Source of the DNA: Collinsella aerofaciens
GTDB taxonomy: Bacteria; Actinomycetota; Coriobacteriia; Coriobacteriales; Coriobacteriaceae
DNA: 39,726 nucleotides
Direction of reading: 5' to 3'
Assembly (NCBI RefSeq): GCF_028207065.1
Contig: NZ_JAQLFP010000025.1
Coordinates: forward strand, 1-39,726
A program made the position numbers and the translations under genes. How positions within the stretch are numbered: the stretch's first letter is position 1; each line of letters begins with the position of its first letter. This document shows positions 33,301 through 39,726 of the stretch, in pieces. Below the pieces are notes generated by a model. The model did no database searches. It was given only the letters and a program-made list of their open reading frames with translations, and had not been told where the DNA came from.

Positions 33301-36300
33301 TCGCCGCCGCTGCCGCAGAGGTGACGGCTCGCAATTATGTGCGCTATGTTCCGGGTGCTTCGGTCTGGAACTTTGATGTGACGTATCGTGGCGGTACGCA
33401 AAGCCTGGTCAAGGACGGCAAGGACACCGGCAAGAGCCTGTGGACCTTCCATCATCTGCCACAAAAGAAGAACGCCTACTGGACCTTTGACATCACGCTC
33501 GAGGTGGGAAACGAAGAGGCCGCCGACACGCTCGACCTGTACGTGGACTGCGTGGATGGCAAGACGGTGACGATTCCTCTGACTCAAAAGTCGCGCGAGG
33601 GCACCCGTGTTCGCTATGTGGCGGAGTATGTGGACGAGGGTTACCTTAAGCTGCTCGACGAGTTTAACAAGGCGAATGACTCGACCTATGTGAACTGCGG
33701 CAACTTTGAGCAAATCTTTATGCCGCAGACCTACCGCATCTCCAATGCTCAGCTTATGACCATGCTGAGTTTTGACGCCAACGCTTCGGCCAAAAAGCAT
33801 TCCGCCGCGGCCGAGGAGCGCCAGCAGGAGTTCTCGAATGCCGTGCAGCAGTGGCACGAGTATATGATGGATAACTCGTTTAATGATGTCGACGAGGCCT
33901 TTAACGACGCGATTGACCAGATGGTCGCCGATGCGTTTGCCGAGGAAGACGAGGACGGCAAGGACGAGGGCGGCAACGCGCGTAAGGCTCGCCGCGCCCC
34001 TGCCGCCAGCGACGGTAAGGGTGATGATGCTGACAACGACGAGGCCGCGCAGTTTGCCGCCGAGCTTAAGGCTGCGGTTGGCGGCTCGTCGGTGCTGCTG
34101 AGCAAGCAGGGCGACAGCTATGGCGTCAACGTGGACAAGATGATCTTTGAGGACGCGTACGGCACCGGCGAGGATTGGTATCAGGAACTTGCGGCGGCCC
34201 AGGGCGCGAACGCTGCGGATGCGGCCGCCATCAAGGAGCTCGTCGACCATGCATCGCGAGCGGAGTTTATTGCCCAGCAGGCCGAGGATCTGGTGGGCCA
34301 GTCGATGGGTATCGGCCAGCTCAACCAATACGGAAGCTGGAATGACGCAACCGCTGCGGCGCTCAACAAGTGTGCGGGCATTAAGGCCAGCGAGTACAAC
34401 GGCCAGTCGACGAGCGGGTTTAACGATTTGGGCCAGGCGCTCGGCAGCTCGCTGAGCTACAAGGCGGCTGACGACGATACCGTCAAGGGCTTTAAGGTCG
34501 CCGCGCCCGATGGCGAGCAGACGGCCTATATCGAGTCGGAGTTTATCGAGAACTCCAATAACAACAAGAACCAGGCGCTGCTGTTTAACTCAATCGCCAT
34601 GCAATGCGACATTTTGGACAATCTGTACGATAACTGGAACGTAGTCCACAGCCTCAATAACTCTACGATTCGCGGTTGGCTTATGGCTTGGAAGCGCAAC
34701 GGTGACGTCAGCGCCCACATGAAGCTCATCCGCACGATCCGTTCGCTCAAAAGCTACAAGATCGAGTGTGAGATGTTCGGCCAGGTCTTTAAGACCGATG
34801 CGTGGAAGGCGGCCGGCCAGGCGTTTCCCGCGGCGACCCAGGGCATCGGCATCTTTACCGGCATTTACGGCGTGAACGATGCCAGCAAGAACTGGGAGAA
34901 CGTGAACGTCCGTATGCAGAAGGTGAAGGGCGAGCGCGAGGGCTATGAGCTTCAGCATACGCGCTTGCTTGCCAAGCCCGAGAAGACCGAGGACGACTGG
35001 AAGTGCATTTACGCGCTGCGCGACGCCATGGAGAAGGCGCGTGCGTTTGAGGATCTGCTGTATCGCCAGCTCTGCCACGATAGCACCGATGTGGCGGTGG
35101 GCTCCATTATGACAATCGCCGGCGTGCTGACGGCCGGTTCGGCGGGTACCGTGGTGGGCGCTGCCTATGACGCGGCTTCGACCAGCGTAGGTTCGGAGCG
35201 CGCGATTAAGCTGACCAATGCCGAATGCGCCTACGATGTTGCCTGCGAGCAGGTGGAGCGCGCATGCCAGAATCGTATTACGGTCAACTGGGGCGAGCTG
35301 ACCGATGCCGAGGTCTACAAGGCCAACAAGGACGGCTTGATCTCGGATGAGAAGATGCAGTCGATCTTTGAGGCGCGTTATCGCAATGTGGCTGCCAAGG
35401 CTGCACCCGACCCTGCGGGCGTGGTGTACGAGGGCCTGCTGTCCAATACGGTTGAAGGCGCGACGGTTGAGCTGTGGAGCGCCGACGATGCGGCCGGCAC
35501 CAATGCCACGCGTTGGGATGCCGAGGAGTATGAGCAGGACAATCCGCTTGCAACGGGTGCGGACGGTGCGTACAACTGGAATACGCCGACCGGCTGGTAT
35601 CAGGTGCGCGTGACCAAGGACGGGTATGAGGAGGCGCGTTCGGCTTGGCTGCGCGTGCCGCCGATTCAGACTGAGGTGAACATCGGTTTGGTGTCGACGG
35701 CGGCGCCCGAGGTGGCTTCGGCCCATGCCTATACCGATTGCATCGAGGTTGAGTTTGCGCAGTATATGGACGCGAGCGACGATGCCCTGGTCGCATTGTG
35801 CTCGCAGGGCTTGGGCGACGTGACGTATACGTGGCTCGACAAGCAGGACGATCCCAATGGCAAGCCGTTGTCGCGCGTGCTGCGCATTCGCTATGCCGAT
35901 GCGCGTGAGGCGGGCTCGACGGTGGCGTTTGAGCTTGATGGCGCTCGGAACTATGCCGGCACGGCCATGTCGCGCTGGGCAAGCGGGGAGCTTGCCGTGG
36001 GCGTTCGTGCCGACAAGCTCAGGCTCAACGTGGAGCAGGCCGTGACCATGCTTGAGGGCAGTGACTTTGAGCTGGTGGCGCACGTGACCGATAAGGCGGG
36101 CAAGCCGTTCGCGGGCGCCAAGGTTAGTGTTGGGCTGGAGTCCTCGGCTATCTGCTCTGTCGATGCCACCCAAGCCGTGACGGGCGAGGACGGCGCGGCG
36201 ACGTTTGTGCTGCATGGTGCTCTGCCCGGTTTGACGACGTTGACGGCGGCGGTGGACGGCACGGCGCTGTCCAAGCAGGTCGACGTGCGCGTGTCTGCCG

Positions 36301-36914
36301 AGGCAGTGCGACCGGCGCGACCGGTGGCGACGATTGGTGCGACGACGTTTGGTGCATGGTCGCCCAAGGAGAACTACATTACGGTGCCCAAGGGTACGAA
36401 GCTGGAGCTTTCAGCCGAGGACGGCACGACGATTTGGTACACCACCAACGACACCTGCCCCTGCCGTGACGAAGGCCGCGTAAAGTACATCGAGCCCATT
36501 GCGCTCGATAGCAACATGTATGTGCGCATTGCGGCACAGCGCCCTGGCATGTCGTACAGCGAGTATTCCGAGCGTTTGAACATTACGATCACGGTGACCG
36601 ATGAGGCGGTGCCTGAGCCCAAGCCGGAGCCCGAGCCCAAGCCGGAACCCAAGCCGACGCCTGGCAGCGGTGAGCAGGGTGGCGGTGCGGATGGCTCTGG
36701 CGGTACCGGGGCTCCTGCGGGTGGTTCGACTTCGACGACGACAACGGTGACGACGGACAAGTCCAAGGGTAAGGGCAAGAACGGTAAGAAGTCCGATAAC
36801 GCGGTGCTCGTCAACACGGGAGACGCCACTGCGATGACGGTCGCCGCCCTGGGTATCGTCGGCGCAACCGTTGCCGCCGCCGGTGTTGCCGCGACCAAGC
36901 GCCGCAAGCGCTAG
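30306..36914 (+). CDS. Giant cell-wall-anchored surface protein (2202 aa) with BspA-type leucine-rich repeats
   Basis: A secreted protein of unknown function. A signal peptide (1-35) is followed by an Asp/Ala/Pro-rich stretch (about 45-85), BspA/LRR_5-type leucine-rich repeats (about 200-400; IKEIALPDSVEELKSYAF, VERIGHYAFCGC, VKSIGALAFAS), carboxypeptidase-like beta domains and a long unrecognised region. That region includes charged helices (about 1155-1260) and a Gly/Ala-rich hydrophobic stretch near 1595-1625 (LTAGSAGTVVGAAYDAAS). A second carboxypeptidase-regulatory-like domain lies near 1700-1798, a Big_1 Ig-like domain at about 1902-1998 and a chitobiase C-terminal-like domain at about 2001-2098. 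A Pro/Glu/Lys linker leads to the sorting signal LVNTG (2168-2172), a helix and TKRRKR. AAAGGAA precedes the start at 30306. BspA repeats suggest adhesion to host or bacterial ligands; the middle is unassigned. Confidence 0.87.
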   Translation: MRWTTVRALCRRLTIAAVTLTMVTGSLPVGAFAEVLTTDSTFVQTDVDQVDAVDPADAAPDADAANAADPAPDAGAADPTVLEAGDTPTPPASEIASAAGLTGAGQTESTPAGTLATDLVEGKELAERQKQEEASGTEATWNEELELWATSKGATGVKGEDDDGYVAGEQTPAQYYFSIDSLTNEISIEYGDAGITTLEVPSTIDDKNVVSLTGMGSAALTSITFAPNSHVRSVGGLGGSSIKEIALPDSVEELKSYAFYKSKTLQTVTWPNNAAFTTIPEQAFKECEQLDDNVVATLPPSVKTIDYLAFAYCGVPQFYVSDTTVLTFTQINEPGTVERIGHYAFCGCSFVSSVTIGDGVKSIGALAFASLDPAIAGKEIVLPKSVEMIEWGAFENTRYGNETNHNAVALRVMNPDLQFGEAGYPGDYNERVTIDGVTYAIPFSEGQTIYAYATDSAGNPSMVKKLADAVADRKDSVDSSKPAYTFEWMGEAAQVTGKLPQSATATLVQAGQSTPLAVGDDGSFTADALSKTAATLRISLSGYYDMVLARPGDQMTGTWNIGEIKAEDFTKIPTSRAIELNVAYLEPVAGQDKTERIELDSLDNIDLTVKNGGKTLKPAKGDKENDFRIQGTALVVSQAIADADQDLEITLEPKDSLKLGGATATVKPSAGKVDIDLKPWGTATVTTKGDYLGANRVLVFRTSDGKLVADGVTYLMGYEDDGTTPIMKAETPRLKAGSYTIVAFNKTSYDIQATSYSMFSRLGLTVGKHIAQKQVKIEDGKQLDVTLDVPTFDVETYRAERGLTAGSVIADSFAVVGVETELRIHYELKNSQAAKIEIPLAKDAVEDVSAGSREAGASSDAGWVGTTWEGDNLVLDMKKGMGADVFVRFKPKAAGIYAISPLITLGEVTLPLGSTTLEVSGSRIEVDSTDVHSLLGNVAYVYAAPGKSVQLTVGTGASAAKYTGKTNKLGRAKIEYDLPQDTLAAERVTLEARVGSTDVAAAAAEVTARNYVRYVPGASVWNFDVTYRGGTQSLVKDGKDTGKSLWTFHHLPQKKNAYWTFDITLEVGNEEAADTLDLYVDCVDGKTVTIPLTQKSREGTRVRYVAEYVDEGYLKLLDEFNKANDSTYVNCGNFEQIFMPQTYRISNAQLMTMLSFDANASAKKHSAAAEERQQEFSNAVQQWHEYMMDNSFNDVDEAFNDAIDQMVADAFAEEDEDGKDEGGNARKARRAPAASDGKGDDADNDEAAQFAAELKAAVGGSSVLLSKQGDSYGVNVDKMIFEDAYGTGEDWYQELAAAQGANAADAAAIKELVDHASRAEFIAQQAEDLVGQSMGIGQLNQYGSWNDATAAALNKCAGIKASEYNGQSTSGFNDLGQALGSSLSYKAADDDTVKGFKVAAPDGEQTAYIESEFIENSNNNKNQALLFNSIAMQCDILDNLYDNWNVVHSLNNSTIRGWLMAWKRNGDVSAHMKLIRTIRSLKSYKIECEMFGQVFKTDAWKAAGQAFPAATQGIGIFTGIYGVNDASKNWENVNVRMQKVKGEREGYELQHTRLLAKPEKTEDDWKCIYALRDAMEKARAFEDLLYRQLCHDSTDVAVGSIMTIAGVLTAGSAGTVVGAAYDAASTSVGSERAIKLTNAECAYDVACEQVERACQNRITVNWGELTDAEVYKANKDGLISDEKMQSIFEARYRNVAAKAAPDPAGVVYEGLLSNTVEGATVELWSADDAAGTNATRWDAEEYEQDNPLATGADGAYNWNTPTGWYQVRVTKDGYEEARSAWLRVPPIQTEVNIGLVSTAAPEVASAHAYTDCIEVEFAQYMDASDDALVALCSQGLGDVTYTWLDKQDDPNGKPLSRVLRIRYADAREAGSTVAFELDGARNYAGTAMSRWASGELAVGVRADKLRLNVEQAVTMLEGSDFELVAHVTDKAGKPFAGAKVSVGLESSAICSVDATQAVTGEDGAATFVLHGALPGLTTLTAAVDGTALSKQVDVRVSAEAVRPARPVATIGATTFGAWSPKENYITVPKGTKLELSAEDGTTIWYTTNDTCPCRDEGRVKYIEPIALDSNMYVRIAAQRPGMSYSEYSERLNITITVTDEAVPEPKPEPEPKPEPKPTPGSGEQGGGADGSGGTGAPAGGSTSTTTTVTTDKSKGKGKNGKKSDNAVLVNTGDATAMTVAALGIVGATVAAAGVAATKRRKR

Positions 36915-36950
36915 GTTTTGGCGACGGCGCCCATCCTCGGCTTTAGCAAA

Positions 36951-37088
36951 ATCTCAATCTGTAACACCAAACTGCCCAAAACGGCTCTAGATGTTACAGA
37001 TTGAGATGAACGGGCGGACGTTCGCACAATATCTTGATCTGTAACAACTACGAGGCTCAACAGGGTCTGGCTGTTACAGATTGAGACA
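36951..37088. repeat. Array of four alternating half-sites (two hairpins), locus 2
   Basis: Hairpin 3 is 36951-37007, identical in arms and 25-nt loop to hairpin 1 of locus 1. Hairpin 4 uses TCTTGATCTGTAACA (37032-37046) with TGTTACAGATTGAGA (37072-37086), held by two G-U wobbles, again with a 25-nt loop but a different loop sequence. The gap between the hairpin arms is 25 nt. It follows the 2202-aa surface gene by 36 nt, the same distance as at locus 1. Confidence 0.9.
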
Positions 37089-37123
37089 AACGTCGGAATT
37101 GGTTCGCCGGCCAAGTCCCCGAC

Positions 37124-37154
37124 CACCACAAAGGTGCATGTCCCCTTTGTGGTG
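37124..37154. repeat. GGGACAG-family palindrome, type A, inverted, with outer stem
   Basis: CACCACAAAGG (37124-37134) pairs perfectly with CCTTTGTGGTG (37144-37154); the loop begins TGCATGTCC, so the core reads on the minus strand. An outer pair GCCGGCCAA (37107-37115) and TTGGCCGGC (37160-37168) encloses it. Confidence 0.8.
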
Positions 37155-37172
37155 ATGGGTTGGCCGGCATAG

Positions 37173-37210
37173 AAAAAGTCCCCGCCGGGCGTGTGCTCGA
37201 CGGGGACTTT
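37173..37210 (-). terminator. Terminator of the nfnSL operon
   Basis: On the minus strand AAAGTCCCCG (37210-37201) pairs with CGGGGACTTT (37184-37175), followed by further T residues, 28 nt after the nfnL stop codon. Confidence 0.85.
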
Positions 37211-37238
37211 GCCGTTTGATGGCTAGCGCTGCAGGTGG

Positions 37239-38648
37239 TTACTCGCCCAGCAGGCTCTTGGTGATCGAAGCGGCGGCCTTCTTGCCGGCGCCCATCGCCA
37301 GAATGACCGTAGCGGCACCGGTGACGATGTCGCCGCCGGCCCAGATGCGGGGATCGGTGGTCTGGCCGGTCTCCTCGTCGGCAACGATGTAGCCCCACTT
37401 GTTGAGCTCCATCTTGCCGCCGATCTTGGCAGCGAAGGGGTTGGCGTTGGTGCCGATAGCCGAGATCGCGACGTCGCAGGGGATCTCCTCGATGGCGCCC
37501 TCGATGGGCACCGGGCGACGACGGCCGGACTCGTCAGGCTCGCCGAGCTCCATCTTCTGGACCTTGACGGCGCACACGGAGCCGTCCTCGCCAGCGACAA
37601 ACTCGAGCGGGGAGACGAGCGGCAGAACCTCGACGCCCTCGGCCTTAGCATGGTGCAGCTCGGCGCGACGGCAGGGCATCTCGTCCTCGGTACGACGATA
37701 GGCGATGATGGCGTGCTCGGCGCCCAGGCGCTTGGCGGTACGGACGGCGTCCATAGCCACGTTGCCGCCGCCAAAGACGACGACGTTCTTGCCGTGCTTG
37801 GTGGGGGTGTCGTACTCGGGGAACTTGTTGGCCTTCATCAGGTTCACGCGGGTGAGGTACTCGTTAGCGAAGAAGACGTTGGGCAGGTTCTCGCCGGGGA
37901 CGTTGAGGAACTTGGGCAGGCCAGCGCCGGTCGCCACGTAGATGGCGTCGAAGCCCTGCTCGAACAGCTCCTCGGCCGTGGCCATGTTGCCCACGACGGA
38001 GTTGTACTCAAACTTGACGCCCATGTCCTCCAGGCCGTCAATCTCGCGCTTGACGACTGCCTTGGGCAGACGGAACTCGGGGATGCCGTAGACCAGCACG
38101 CCGCCGCCGGTGAAGAAGGCCTCGAAGACGGTGACGTCAAAGCCGTTGCGGGCGAGCTCGCCGGCACAGGTGATGCCGGACGGGCCGGAGCCGACGACGG
38201 CGACCTTCTTGCCGTTCTTGGGGGCCATCTTGGGCGTGGAGGCGAGCTCGGGGCGATCACCCAGGAAGCGCTCGAGCTGGCCGATAGCCACGGGCTCGGA
38301 CTTCTTGCCACGGATGCATTTGCCCTCGCACTGGTTCTCCTGCGGGCAGACGCGGCCGCAGATGGCGGGAAGCATGGAGTCCTCGCGGATGGTATCGAGA
38401 GCGCCGCCGAAGTCCTTCGCGCGGATCTGCTCGATAAAGCGGGGAATGTTGATGTTGACGGGGCAGCCCTCAACACAGAACGGCTTCTTGCAGTTGAGGC
38501 AGCGCTCGGCCTCGGCCAGTGCCATCTCCTCGGTGAAGCCCTTGTCGACGGGGCGGAAGTCGCAGGCGCGCTCGGCAGCCGGCTCCTCGTTATCGGGGGT
38601 GCGGGGCGACTTCATATCGGCAACGAAACGACCGTTAACTAGTGGCAT
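37239..38648 (-). CDS. nfnL: NfnL-type NADPH-binding subunit (glutamate synthase small-subunit family)
   Basis: A 469-aa iron-sulfur flavoprotein. The N-terminal domain carries Cys50, Cys53, Cys58 and Cys62 (RCLNCKKPFCVEGCP) and a second set in ICGRVCPQENQCEGKC, giving 4Fe-4S clusters. The first dinucleotide fold is VAVVGSGPSGI, the second is VVFGGGNVAMDAVR, and IWAGGDIVTGAATVILAMG binds FAD. Databases often call such proteins glutamate synthase beta chain. The adjacent, overlapping NfnS-like gene and the absence of a GltB-like subunit favour NfnL, which with NfnS couples NADH and reduced ferredoxin to NADP+ by flavin-based electron bifurcation. It starts within the last codons of nfnS (10-nt overlap), so synthesis is coupled. 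A terminator follows. Confidence 0.88.
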   Translation of the reverse strand: MPLVNGRFVADMKSPRTPDNEEPAAERACDFRPVDKGFTEEMALAEAERCLNCKKPFCVEGCPVNINIPRFIEQIRAKDFGGALDTIREDSMLPAICGRVCPQENQCEGKCIRGKKSEPVAIGQLERFLGDRPELASTPKMAPKNGKKVAVVGSGPSGITCAGELARNGFDVTVFEAFFTGGGVLVYGIPEFRLPKAVVKREIDGLEDMGVKFEYNSVVGNMATAEELFEQGFDAIYVATGAGLPKFLNVPGENLPNVFFANEYLTRVNLMKANKFPEYDTPTKHGKNVVVFGGGNVAMDAVRTAKRLGAEHAIIAYRRTEDEMPCRRAELHHAKAEGVEVLPLVSPLEFVAGEDGSVCAVKVQKMELGEPDESGRRRPVPIEGAIEEIPCDVAISAIGTNANPFAAKIGGKMELNKWGYIVADEETGQTTDPRIWAGGDIVTGAATVILAMGAGKKAAASITKSLLGE

Positions 38649-39478
38649 GCGCAGCTCTTTTCCTCATAGGCCTTGAGGGACTCGCCCTCTTCGGAACGGT
38701 AAGCGGCCTGGCGGGCACGAAGGTCATCCCAGTCGACCAGGGTGGCATCGAAGTCGGGGCCGTCGACGCAAGCGAACTTGGTCACGCCGCCCACCTCGAC
38801 GCGGCAGCAGCCGCACATGCCGGTGCCGTCAACCATGATGGGGTTGAGCGACGCGGTGATGGGGGTGTCGTACTTCTGGGCGGTGAGGGTCGAGAACTTC
38901 ATCATCGGAACGGGGCCGACGCAGAAGACCTGGCTCACGGCCTTGTCCTGCAGCAGGCGCTCCAGCGGAGCGGTGACAACGCCCTGCTCGCCGTAGGAGC
39001 CGTCGTCAGTGGTGATGTGGATGTGGTCCTCGTCGAGGAGCTCGCGGAACTGGTCCTCCATGAGCAGGAGGTCCTTGGTGCGAGCGCCCATGATGGCGTG
39101 CACCTCGTGGCCGGTCTCGACCAGGTGCTTGGCGACCGGGAAGGCAATTGCCAGGCCGACGCCGCCGCCAATGACGGCGCAGGGGCCCTCGGCCATCTCG
39201 GTGGGAACGCCCAGCGGGCCCACGACGTCGCGCAGCGACTCGCCGGCCTCGTAGGTGGAAAGCATCTCGGTGGTCTTGCCGATCACCATAAAGATGAACT
39301 CGACCCAGCCCTCGTCACCGTTCCAGCCGGCCAGGGTAAACGGGACGCGCTCGCCCGTCTCGTTGGCGCGAACCATGAGGAACTGTCCAGCGTGCGCATG
39401 CTTGGCGATTGCGGGCGCCTCGATGCGGAACTTGAACACCTTCTCAGAGAACTGCGTCTTCTCCAGGATCTTATACAT
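38639..39478 (-). CDS. nfnS: NfnS-type sulfide/dihydroorotate dehydrogenase-like FAD/NAD-binding subunit
   Basis: A 279-aa protein of the ferredoxin-NADP reductase-like family. The N-terminal FAD domain includes AGQFLMVRANETGERVPFTL, the NAD-binding domain includes CAVIGGGVGLAIAFPVAK, and a C-terminal cysteine cluster, DGTGMCGCCRVEV with FACVDGP, binds a 2Fe-2S centre. It ends KSCACH. The length matches known NfnS subunits. The start at 39478 has GAGAGGGG eight bases upstream. It is the first gene of a two-gene operon with nfnL. A DHODH electron-transfer subunit (PyrK) is a less likely alternative, because no pyrD is adjacent and an NfnL partner is. Confidence 0.87.
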   Translation of the reverse strand: MYKILEKTQFSEKVFKFRIEAPAIAKHAHAGQFLMVRANETGERVPFTLAGWNGDEGWVEFIFMVIGKTTEMLSTYEAGESLRDVVGPLGVPTEMAEGPCAVIGGGVGLAIAFPVAKHLVETGHEVHAIMGARTKDLLLMEDQFRELLDEDHIHITTDDGSYGEQGVVTAPLERLLQDKAVSQVFCVGPVPMMKFSTLTAQKYDTPITASLNPIMVDGTGMCGCCRVEVGGVTKFACVDGPDFDATLVDWDDLRARQAAYRSEEGESLKAYEEKSCACH

Positions 39479-39583
39479 AGAACCCCTCTCTTGTTAGGGC
39501 CGCCGAACCGTGCCTCCACGGAAATGGACGGTAGCCCGAATAAAACCGTACGCGCACAGGCGTTGTGCAGACATACGATGCAA

Positions 39584-39589
39584 ATTATA
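39584..39589 (-). promoter_or_regulatory. Possible -10 element of nfnSL
   Basis: A consensus TATAAT on the minus strand (39589-39584), 105 nt upstream of the nfnS start. No good -35 lies at 16-18 nt. Confidence 0.35.
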
Positions 39590-39638
39590 CCCTCATGGAC
39601 ATGCTGTTTACGTGTGTCTTCGGCGGTTGGGAAAAGTG

Positions 39639-39673
39639 ACCTGCCAAAAAGGGACAGGTTTATTTTGGTAGGT
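39639..39673. repeat. GGGACAG-family palindrome, type B, near the window end
   Basis: ACCTGCCAAAA (39639-39649) pairs with TTTTGGTAGGT (39663-39673) with one wobble around a loop holding GGGACAGGTTTA. It is nearly the same as the copy after purF, 22 kb away. Confidence 0.8.
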
Positions 39674-39698
39674 TTTATCAGGCAAAACGGCAAAGGGG

Positions 39699-39726
39699 GC
39701 CGGCCTCGCGCTTTGATGAGGCCGGC
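39699..39726. terminator. Inverted repeat at the window edge, probable terminator
   Basis: GCCGGCCTC (39699-39707) pairs perfectly with GAGGCCGGC (39718-39726) around a 10-nt loop. Sequence beyond the window is needed to see a T-tract; on the minus strand it is followed by CCCCCTTTG, which is a poor tail. Confidence 0.5.

Noticed and set aside
34590..36215. Minus-strand 541-aa open frame opposite the giant surface protein
   Set aside because: Antisense shadow with Arg/His/Leu-rich composition and no start signals.
29980..37090. Half-site arrays as CRISPR arrays
   Set aside because: The 15-nt repeats alternate in orientation, there are only four per locus, one spacer is identical between loci, and no cas gene is present.
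37239..38648. Glutamate synthase small subunit
   Set aside because: The overlapping NfnS-like gene and lack of a large subunit favour NfnL; the two share a fold, so sequence alone cannot exclude it entirely.

Overview
The window looks like a chromosomal segment of a gut Coriobacteriia, most likely a Collinsella species. This is inference from high GC, strong C/G third-position codon bias, a LuxR regulator fused to an MFS-like membrane domain, several mannose-family and orphan PTS subunits, mucin-type surface glycosidases and LPXTG-like anchored proteins. No rRNA, tRNA, phage, IS transposase or CRISPR/cas gene was seen.

Layout. (1) 1-3.95 kb: a GntR/UTRA regulator divergent from a four-gene mannose-family PTS operon (EIIA, EIIB, EIIC, EIID). 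(2) 4.0-11.95 kb: a small membrane protein, a MarR regulator, a 514-nt leader rich in structure, and a 2137-aa secreted, wall-anchored GH31 glycosidase that may act on host O-glycans. (3) 12-14.1 kb: purE, a class B-type sortase and a MoaE-like protein. (4) 14.2-19.9 kb: a CmpB-type membrane protein (minus strand), purF, purM, purN and an orphan PTS EIIA. (5) 20-25.9 kb: a PrsA/SurA-like foldase, YqeY, a complete polar amino-acid ABC transporter (ATPase, Tat-type lipoprotein, two permeases) and a cytidylate-kinase-like protein. (6) 26-37.2 kb: an MFS-LuxR regulator divergent from two large surface proteins (786 and 2202 aa). (7) 37.2-39.5 kb: nfnS-nfnL, an electron-bifurcating transhydrogenase pair.

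The most unusual material is between the genes. A family of palindromes with a GGGACAG core and changing arms occurs about ten times, always outside coding sequence. The two large surface-protein genes share a cassette-like organisation: a leader hairpin beginning CGCAGGTAGA, a GGGACAG element, the gene with a near-identical C-terminal anchor, and then an array of four alternately oriented 15-nt half-sites separated by 25-26 nt. The array arms show compensatory or wobble-preserving changes between copies, and every hairpin loop is exactly 25 nt. I recognise no described element with this geometry. It is the best candidate for an undescribed system here.

Together the genes suggest a saccharolytic, mucosa-associated anaerobe. 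Surface enzymes and adhesin-like proteins are exported, folded and anchored, sugars and amino acids enter by PTS and ABC routes, purines are made de novo, and Nfn balances ferredoxin, NADH and NADPH. Start codons were chosen from visible Shine-Dalgarno sites, so several proteins are shorter than the longest open frame.
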